10,611 nt of DNA from Bacteroidales bacterium H10 (GTDB lineage Bacteria > Bacteroidota > Bacteroidia > Bacteroidales > Muribaculaceae): positions 8,188-18,798 of the forward strand of contig DAAV01000153.1 of NCBI GenBank assembly GCA_001701295.1. The letters are read 5' to 3'. This document shows positions 7,259 through 10,611 of the stretch, piece by piece. Numbering within the stretch: the first letter of the stretch is position 1; every line of letters starts with the position of its first letter. The notes under the pieces were generated by a model, which saw only the letters and a program-made list of their open reading frames with translations, was not told the DNA's origin and ran no database searches. A program made the position numbers and the translations under genes.

Positions 7259-7327
7259 AAGTAGTCGATCCGGGACTAATTTAATATGAAGCTATCCGTC
7301 TATTTTTTAATATTATATGCTGTTTTT

Positions 7328-7350
7328 CATTTTTAGTCGTACTAAAAATG
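7328..7350. repeat. 23-base palindrome 3' of the repressor operon
   Basis: CATTTTTAGT (7328-7337) and ACTAAAAATG (7341-7350) are perfect 10-base arms around CGT, seven bases beyond the stop codon of the last gene. There is no T tract outside the stem. It may be an AT-rich mRNA 3' hairpin or a protein or recombination site. GTACTA also recurs directly at 7339-7344 and 7350-7355. Confidence 0.4.
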
Positions 7351-7357
7351 TACTACA

Positions 7358-7720
7358 TTATTTTGAGGTTAAATTTTTCAATATCCTATTCAATGCATCC
7401 ACCTGCATCATCGCTCCCTCATACGCCTGTTTGTAGTCGGCATTAAGGTCAGATGCGCCCTGAGTCAGCATCGGACCTTCTCCGGTGCAGATCCATGCGA
7501 GATTAAGCTGAGGGAACGCCTTTACGATGCGGCCCAGCATCTCTGAGCCAATATTACCCTTGCCTGTGTTGGAGTTGTTGGAAATGTACTTCGGGGAGAG
7601 ACTACACATTCGTTCAAAGTCAAATTCTGACTTGCACAGCCCCTGCGACTGAGCCCAGCGGACAAACTCGCGGAGACGCTGGATAGGGGTGGGATTTATG
7701 TCGATTTTTCTTGTTTCCAT
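7358..7720 (-). CDS. Phage-repressor-like HTH protein, short form
   Basis: The 120-residue product carries an N-terminal Xre/CI-type HTH (about 11-75): RLREFVRWAQSQGL, then SEFDFERMCSLSPKYISN, then FPQLNLAWICTGEGPML. The last block is characteristic of Bacteroidetes phage repressors ((Y/F)PQLN-x-W-x-TGEG-x-ML). The C-terminus is a short helix (about 92-116) and there is no S24 (LexA-type) peptidase domain. RecA-stimulated self-cleavage is therefore unlikely. It is the last gene of a leftward operon and overlaps the membrane protein gene by 25 bases, which indicates coupled translation. GC content is clearly higher than in the gene upstream. It shares its domain type with the first gene of the operon but the two are only distantly similar. 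Confidence 0.8.
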   Translation of the reverse strand: METRKIDINPTPIQRLREFVRWAQSQGLCKSEFDFERMCSLSPKYISNNSNTGKGNIGSEMLGRIVKAFPQLNLAWICTGEGPMLTQGASDLNADYKQAYEGAMMQVDALNRILKNLTSK

Positions 7721-8313
7721 TTTTTCATCTTTTCTCTGAACTCTCGGTTCTTTTTAACATCTTCCTCATCTAATGGGAAATGGTCGTTAATGAATGATAC
7801 AAAATCCCCAAACTTTGAAATCTTATCAGTGTGGGGGATTTCGTTTAGTTTTTTATATATGAGGACGTGTTGATATTCCCCAATCTTTTTCTCGAACAAC
7901 CCAAGTAAAATACATCTTTCAATCTCTTTATTACATTTATCAAAATCGCCAGCCTTACTTAATAAGGAAATCTTATTGATTGTGTGGATTGTATCGTTAA
8001 ACACATCGTCCATTTTTCCATGAACGAATGCAATATCGCCATATATATCAGCGCAGTTGCGATATATTTCATTCTTCAAATCTGTTTGGGTCTGCTCTAA
8101 ATCTGACTTAATGGAACGAGCGTCTACCAGTGTAAATATTTGCCAACCAATTAGCACTGTTATGGTTGCACCTAAAACACCTACAATAACACCTAAATAG
8201 TCAAATCCAAGTTCCCTGTCGCATATTCGACATAGAGCGACGACTGAAACAATTGTTGCACATATTGACAAGAACACACAAATACCTAATAGCCATTTTT
8301 GCTTCGTATTCAT
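7696..8313 (-). CDS. Two-TM membrane protein within the repressor operon
   Basis: The 205 residues have two N-terminal membrane helices: about 7-30 (WLLGICVFLSICATIVSVVA) and about 38-62 (YLGVIVGVLGATITVLIGWQ). A long mostly helical cytoplasmic-type region follows, with coiled-coil character near SDLEQTQTDLKNEIYRN and a lysine-rich end (KMKKWKQEK). I recognise no family. Its start overlaps the upstream HTH gene by 4 bases (ATGA) and its end overlaps the downstream HTH gene by 25. It is AT-rich: two 60-base lines counted by eye give about 27-30% GC, against 57-60% in lines of the flanking repressor genes, so it may have arrived separately. A gene expressed with the repressor in a lysogen and encoding a small membrane protein could be a superinfection-exclusion or host-modifying gene; this is inference. 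Confidence 0.75.
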   Translation of the reverse strand: MNTKQKWLLGICVFLSICATIVSVVALCRICDRELGFDYLGVIVGVLGATITVLIGWQIFTLVDARSIKSDLEQTQTDLKNEIYRNCADIYGDIAFVHGKMDDVFNDTIHTINKISLLSKAGDFDKCNKEIERCILLGLFEKKIGEYQHVLIYKKLNEIPHTDKISKFGDFVSFINDHFPLDEEDVKKNREFREKMKKWKQEKST

Positions 8314-8768
8314 TTCTGTCCCATTAAATAGTCATTCATCTTCCGCTCACGTTCAAGCGAGGCGTTAAGCTCGTCGATGCGCTTGCCCTTTTCGGCAAGT
8401 TCACCTTGTTTTATTTTCAGCTCTTTCTCCAAAGATTTGATTCGCTCTTGCAGGAGTAGTATTTGAATCTTGGCATCTCCTATGTTGGTTATATCTCGCA
8501 TGGCAAACTGCGAATGACTGCCGAGTTTCAAGTCAACATCAATATCGATTACCGGTTGTGGGTTTAACATTTCACCTTCACCGGTCTTTAACCATTCAAT
8601 ATTGAGTTGAGGATAGGCTTTTGCTATTTTGTGGAAAGTTGTACCATAACTCTTTTCGGTCATTTTATTGACCGTCCCAGCTTTTATATCACATTGACGT
8701 TCAAAAGCTCTGACCGAAATATCCTCATAATTAAGGAATGCTTGCAGCCGTTCTTGCAAAGGATTCAT
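8310..8768 (-). CDS. Phage-repressor-like HTH protein with coiled-coil tail
   Basis: The 152-residue product begins with a CI/Xre-type HTH (about 1-70): LQERLQAFLNYEDISVRAFE, then RQCDIKAGTVNKM, then YPQLNIEWLKTGEGEML, the Bacteroidetes phage-repressor signature. Residues about 95-150 form a leucine- and charge-rich coiled coil (LLLQERIKSLEKELKIKQGE and on), likely for oligomerisation. No peptidase domain is present. It is the first gene of the leftward operon and faces the rightward early genes, the position of the immunity repressor in temperate and Mu-like phages. Its likely operators are in 8769-8960. Confidence 0.82.
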   Translation of the reverse strand: MNPLQERLQAFLNYEDISVRAFERQCDIKAGTVNKMTEKSYGTTFHKIAKAYPQLNIEWLKTGEGEMLNPQPVIDIDVDLKLGSHSQFAMRDITNIGDAKIQILLLQERIKSLEKELKIKQGELAEKGKRIDELNASLERERKMNDYLMGQK

Positions 8769-8799
8769 CTGTTAAGCAATGTTAAATAATTGTCGAAAG

Positions 8800-8831
8800 T
8801 TTGGAGTTTGTGGAATTTCATATTACCTTTG
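8800..8831 (+). promoter_or_regulatory. Rightward early promoter
   Basis: TTTG (8800-8803), 20 bases, TACCTTTG (8824-8831): an exact Bacteroidetes promoter. The start site would be near 8838, leaving a leader of about 120 bases to the ATG at 8961. Confidence 0.65.
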
Positions 8832-8837
8832 CATCAT

Positions 8838-8858
8838 CTAAGTAAAACGAACACTTAG
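8838..8858. promoter_or_regulatory. Inverted repeat at the rightward start site, candidate operator
   Basis: CTAAGT (8838-8843) and ACTTAG (8853-8858) are perfect arms with 9 bases between, placed at the predicted start of the rightward transcript. A repressor bound here would block that promoter. AGAACAATAAC (8857-8867) also recurs inverted as GTTAGTTGTTCT (8916-8927) with one extra base, near the leftward promoter. Confidence 0.4.
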
Positions 8859-8911
8859 AACAATAACAAAGGAGGACAGCGTAACTGCGCTATCTTACAT
8901 ATTCTCAACCG

Positions 8912-8943
8912 CAAAGTTAGTTGTTCTCTTTTGTTTTTCCAAA
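8912..8943 (-). promoter_or_regulatory. Leftward promoter of the repressor operon
   Basis: The minus strand has TTTG (8943-8940), 20 bases, then TAACTTTG (8919-8912), an exact consensus match. The start site near 8905 gives a leader of about 137 bases that runs across the rightward promoter. No comparable promoter is seen closer to the first repressor gene. Confidence 0.58.
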
Positions 8944-8960
8944 TTTTTAAGTGATATTTT

Positions 8961-9197
8961 ATGGAAAATAAACCACGATTGACAAAGGAAGCAATGACAC
9001 AATTGCCGATTGGTGCTGTGCTACCGATCAAGTGTAATACAGCGGCAGAACTTGACAATGCCTATCACAATGCGCTTCACGTCCGCCGCAAGCATCCGAG
9101 AGGGGACGGATATACCTATAAAATCCAACGCTCGGCAAAGACGATGACTGTTATCGTGAGTGTAATGCCATCCGCAACCGAGCATGAAAAAGTTTGA
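8961..9197 (+). CDS. Small early protein, function unknown
   Basis: This is the first gene of the rightward operon, 78 residues, soluble, with no membrane segment or known motif. It begins MENKPRLTKEAMTQLPIGAV. The second half (YTYKIQRSAKTMTVIVSVMP) looks like alternating beta strands, so a small alpha/beta fold is likely. The lysine- and arginine-rich middle (HVRRKHPRGDG) could touch nucleic acid. Its end overlaps the next start by 14 bases, which supports a real, translationally coupled frame. No family recognised. Confidence 0.68.
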   Translation: MENKPRLTKEAMTQLPIGAVLPIKCNTAAELDNAYHNALHVRRKHPRGDGYTYKIQRSAKTMTVIVSVMPSATEHEKV

Positions 9198-9336
9198 ATA
9201 CTACGCCCTTTATCTTAGACCCGGCGAGGACGCAGTGCAGATTCTTGACCGATACGGCGACGCCAGTTGGGAAGCATTTGCGATAGTGCCTGACGGAGAC
9301 ATAACTGTGATTTATCTTAAACGCGAAATGCCATGA
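9184..9336 (+). CDS. 50-residue early protein, function unknown
   Basis: ATG at 9184 opens a 50-residue frame: MKKFEYYALYLRPGEDAVQI, then LDRYGDASWEAFAIVPDGD, ending ITVIYLKREMP. It is acidic, with a beta-alpha-beta look and no known motif. It overlaps the gene before by 14 bases and the gene after by 4 (ATGA), the spacing of an operon read by coupled translation. The overlaps at both ends are the main evidence that it is a real gene. Confidence 0.65.
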   Translation: MKKFEYYALYLRPGEDAVQILDRYGDASWEAFAIVPDGDITVIYLKREMP

Positions 9337-9566
9337 CAACAAACATCTCTCCAAAACAGCTTGAATTAATTGCACAGAAAGTCGCCGAAAAACTGGCGGA
9401 GGCGCAAGACGAAATGTGGTCTCTTGAAAGGCTTCATAAAGAGAAGGGATTTTCTAAGTCTTATATCTATCATAATGCCGACACTCTCGGTGGTGTGAAA
9501 GCGGGCGGAAAATGGTTCTTCTCCAAACGAAATATCGAGACTCTGATAAGGAGTGGAAGATTATAA
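9333..9566 (+). CDS. Excisionase-like small HTH DNA-binding protein
   Basis: The 77 residues have an N-terminal helix (about 6-26, LELIAQKVAEKLAEA) and a MerR/excisionase-type winged HTH (about 28-75). The pattern is WSLERLHKEKGFSKSYIYHN for the HTH, then GGVKAGGKWFFSKRNIETLI, where GGKWFFSKRNIE is the wing and following helix. Such proteins bend DNA in excision complexes or act as early regulators (Xis, Ner or Cox roles) in phages and integrative elements. It is the last of three overlapping rightward genes, in the place where a Cro- or Ner-like antagonist of the repressor would be expected. Role inferred from fold and place. Confidence 0.75.
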   Translation: MTTNISPKQLELIAQKVAEKLAEAQDEMWSLERLHKEKGFSKSYIYHNADTLGGVKAGGKWFFSKRNIETLIRSGRL

Positions 9567-9878
9567 CCGGTCCCACCTCCGGCAAATGGTGGAAATCCAC
9601 AGATAGCACATTGACAAGTCGGGCTTGCGCATCGGAAATTAGATAGCGCCAAGTGAGGGATATGGCCGTGTAACCCAACAACGGAAACGGCACAGGCGGA
9701 CGCGGGCCGTAACGCGCGTATGAGGTCGAAAGCGCACGACCGAGAACAGCAATGAGCGCAGAGTAACAACGCATAGAACGCCGATGGAGGTGACGCAAGT
9801 GACGGCCTCCGGTATAAGGCACAAAATAAATCACCCCTATCATTGCCTCGGGGTGTCGAATCTAAAACTTGCAATGGG
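9567..9878 (+). ncRNA. GC-rich structured region, no convincing gene
   Basis: This 312-base stretch follows the early operon and has no plausible plus-strand frame. Long minus-strand frames through it are rich in His, Arg and Cys and look like chance. By eye two lines (9661-9780) are 55-63% GC, higher than the genes around. Pairing segments include CCACC/GGTGG (9573-9577, 9588-9592), GTGG/CCAC (9589-9592, 9597-9600), GGAGG/CCTCC (9786-9790, 9806-9810) around a GCAA loop, and CACCCC/GGGGTG (9832-9837, 9850-9855). It may be a structured RNA read from the early promoter or a long leader for the tRNA-like element that follows. I recognise no known family. Confidence 0.4.
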
Positions 9879-9949
9879 TGTCACGTAGCATTATCCGGAA
9901 GTATGCACCGCGAAAGCGGAGATTGTCGGTTCGACCCCGACCGTGACAA
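9879..9949 (+). ncRNA. tRNA-like element A with tetraloop in place of the anticodon loop
   Basis: The acceptor arms TGTCACG (9879-9885) and CGTGACA (9942-9948) pair at all seven positions. T8 and A9 follow; the D stem is GCAT/ATGC with GG in the loop (9897-9898). The T arm is GTCGG/CCGAC with loop TTCGACC (9930-9936), fully canonical. The middle arm is CCGC-GAAA-GCGG (9908-9919), a 4-bp stem with a GNRA tetraloop, five bases shorter than an anticodon arm plus spacer should be, so no anticodon can be assigned. A discriminator-like A (9949) is followed by CAA, not CCA. It cannot decode; it may be a processing signal, a cis element or a decayed tRNA. It lies 18 bases before the next ORF. Confidence 0.6.
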
Positions 9950-9967
9950 CAAATCAAACTTTAGGTT

Positions 9968-10189
9968 ATGAAATTAGACGTAACAATCAACGTTTTCCGA
10001 AGATACAATGAAGAGGAGGGAAAATACTGCCTTGTGGCGGCCTTTGAAAGCATTGTACAACAATTTCCGGTAAAGTTGGCGGAATCCCGTGCAAGGCTGT
10101 CAATTCTGGAAGAAATCAACAGTGCGATAGCCGACAAGATAAATGAAATCAATAGTCGTCTTTCCGTTTCAAGTCAAGAAACAACATAA
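9968..10189 (+). CDS. Small coiled-coil protein downstream of element A
   Basis: The 73 residues begin with a beta-like segment (MKLDVTINVFRRY) and continue into a helical region with heptad-like spacing (about 35-68, VKLAESRARLSILEEINSAI). Function unknown. The start lies 18 bases after the tRNA-like element, within a leader (AATCAAACTTTAGG) that recurs before the next plus-strand ORF at 10513. Its last 41 bases overlap the convergent gene at 10149-10355. M-x-L-x-(V/I) at its start resembles the protein at 10513. Confidence 0.62.
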   Translation: MKLDVTINVFRRYNEEEGKYCLVAAFESIVQQFPVKLAESRARLSILEEINSAIADKINEINSRLSVSSQETT

Positions 10190-10355
10190 AGAAGTCGAGA
10201 ATATCGTAGGGTGTATTGACGGGATCTCTGCCATCCGACATATAGACAACAGTTCCACCCTCGTCTCCTTCGGCCATTTCCAAACGGGTTATCGCATCTG
10301 TGTTGATCCATATATTCTTTCCTTCGGAAGTTTCAATAGATACAAACTTACTCAT
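10149..10355 (-). CDS. Small leftward protein, function unknown
   Basis: The 68 residues start MSKFVSIETSEGKNIWINTD and continue AITRLEMAEG and GGTVVYMSDGRD. This is a compact beta-sheet pattern with W-x-N-x-D-x-I and a V-x-(M/L)-SDG turn, as seen in small phage and FlbD-like proteins; I do not assign a family. The C-terminal helix (DILDFFMLFLDLKRK) is amphipathic. It is transcribed against its neighbours from its own consensus promoter, as a self-contained cassette. Its 3' end overlaps the convergent gene by 41 bases. Confidence 0.68.
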   Translation of the reverse strand: MSKFVSIETSEGKNIWINTDAITRLEMAEGDEGGTVVYMSDGRDPVNTPYDILDFFMLFLDLKRKDDY

Positions 10356-10382
10356 ATTTGTAATTTTTAAGTGTAGCGACTA

Positions 10383-10412
10383 CAAAATTACGAAAACTTG
10401 GTGAAAATCCAA
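10383..10412 (-). promoter_or_regulatory. Promoter of the small leftward gene
   Basis: The minus strand carries TTG (10412-10410), 19 bases, then TAATTTTG (10390-10383), an exact -7 box. The start near 10376 leaves about 20 bases of leader. The promoter abuts tRNA-like element B, five bases away on the other strand. Confidence 0.62.
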
Positions 10413-10416
10413 GGGA

Positions 10417-10495
10417 AGCCCCGTAGCATAATGGTAGTGCGCGCGACCCAATCGCGGATGAGTCAGTGCCGGTTCGACTCCGGTCGGGGCAACCA
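10417..10495 (+). tRNA. tRNA or tRNA-like element B
   Basis: GCCCCG (10418-10423) pairs with CGGGGC (10485-10490); the outermost pair is A/A, a mismatch. T8 and A9 follow; the D stem is GCAT/GTGC with GG in the loop (10433-10434). The T arm is GCCGG/CCGGT with loop TTCGACT (10473-10479). The middle arm is CGCG/CGCG (10442-10445, 10453-10456), four pairs around ACCCAAT. That puts CCA in the anticodon place (tryptophan type), but base 33 is C where U is nearly universal. The spacer to the T arm is 11 bases, longer than usual. A discriminator A and CCA are encoded (10492-10495). A functional tRNA is possible but the mismatched first pair and C33 argue for a degenerate or specialised element. It lies 17 bases before the next ORF. 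Confidence 0.55.
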
Positions 10496-10512
10496 ATCAA
10501 AAACTTTATAAT

Positions 10513-10611
10513 ATGGATCTGAAAATAGAACTGAGATTCGTCTATCTCCCTCACAGAAAAGCGATGTATCTTGCAGACTATTCATCGGGAATAGAAAGCG
10601 GCGGCTGTCCC
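10513..10611 (+). CDS. Small protein downstream of element B, N-terminal part
   Basis: ATG at 10513 opens a frame that runs off the window after 33 residues: MDLKIELRFVYLPHRKAMYL, then ADYSSGIESGGCP. No family is recognised. The start follows element B by 17 bases with a leader (AATCAAAAACTTTATA) close to the one before 10-kb neighbour 9968, and the first residues follow the same M-x-L-x-(V/I)-x-(I/L) pattern, so the two may be distant paralogues or parts of a repeated unit. Confidence 0.55.
   Translation, partial: MDLKIELRFVYLPHRKAMYLADYSSGIESGGCP

Noticed and set aside
7252..7276. GTCGATCCGGGACT resembling a tRNA T arm, as a possible attachment-site tRNA fragment
   Set aside because: The loop lacks TTCGA, there is no acceptor partner, and the segment pairs better with the adjacent terminator hairpin.
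8869..8876. AAAGGAGG, a strong Shine-Dalgarno-like sequence in the early leader
   Set aside because: No ATG, GTG or TTG follows at a usable distance, and the first start codon is about 85 bases away.
9454..9874. Two long minus-strand open frames (129 and 134 codons) over the noncoding region
   Set aside because: Their products are rich in His, Arg, Cys and Pro with no coherent fold, they overlap each other in different frames, they cover the end of a convincing plus-strand HTH gene, and no minus-strand promoter precedes them.
9777..9971. A 65-codon plus-strand open frame running through element A, ending in an ATGA overlap with the ORF at 9968, with two CxxC-like cysteines
   Set aside because: It has no ATG before the middle of element A, and base pairing in A is better explained by RNA structure. 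It stays a minor alternative: conservation in codon fashion would revive it.
10348..10554. Minus-strand 68-codon open frame across element B
   Set aside because: It is the complement of the tRNA-like sequence (CPDRSRTGT is the familiar antisense-of-tRNA peptide) and crosses a consensus promoter.
1..10611. CRISPR array, integrase, transposase or phage structural gene
   Set aside because: No regularly spaced direct repeats and no recombinase, transposase or capsid-type motifs were found on either strand, so the right-hand element's type is left open.

Overview
The window looks like a chromosome segment of a gut Bacteroidales bacterium, probably near Muribaculaceae. Three things point there. 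Nearly every gene start that matters carries a Bacteroidetes-type promoter (TTTG or TTG, 19-20 bases, TAnnTTTG) instead of a Shine-Dalgarno sequence. One gene and one gene remnant end in a type IX secretion (T9SS)-like C-terminal tail. A TPR / transmembrane / LuxR-like HTH regulator of the kind common in this order is also present. The family-level guess is inference.

Left half, host chromosome (1-6854). A NupG-like nucleoside transporter (partial, minus) lies downstream of a Crp/Fnr-family regulator (minus). That regulator diverges from an oxalate/formate-antiporter-like MFS transporter (plus). The MFS gene converges on a large secreted protein gene (minus), with a strong terminator between them. 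The secreted protein diverges from the TPR-TM-HTH regulator (plus) across a 346-base intergenic region holding two well-formed promoters and an inverted repeat, so the two probably form a regulator and target pair. A 16-bp perfect hairpin ends the regulator gene and also faces a decayed gene tail on the other strand.

Right half, acquired element (about 6975-10611, continuing beyond the window). The boundary falls inside the remnant of a secreted-protein gene: only its C-terminal tail (6883-6999) survives. A leftward three-gene operon then encodes two short phage-repressor-like HTH proteins with an AT-rich two-TM membrane protein gene between them, the genes overlapping by 4 and 25 bases. Its predicted promoter faces the rightward early promoter, and their start sites converge with about 67 bases of overlap, an arrangement like the pR/pL switch of phage 186. 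The rightward operon starts with three overlapping small genes, the last an excisionase-like HTH protein. About 300 bases of GC-rich, apparently noncoding and structured sequence follow.

The most unusual part is 9879-10611. Two tRNA-like elements (9879-9949 and 10417-10495) each sit about 20 bases upstream of a small ORF and share a similar leader. Their stems differ in sequence but keep pairing, while the D-loop GG and T-loop TTCGA are retained. The first has a GAAA tetraloop where the anticodon loop should be. A leftward single-gene cassette with its own promoter lies between the two units. The element resembles the immunity and early region of a transposable or temperate phage, or of a related integrative element. 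No integrase, transposase or structural gene is visible in the window, so its type is not settled.
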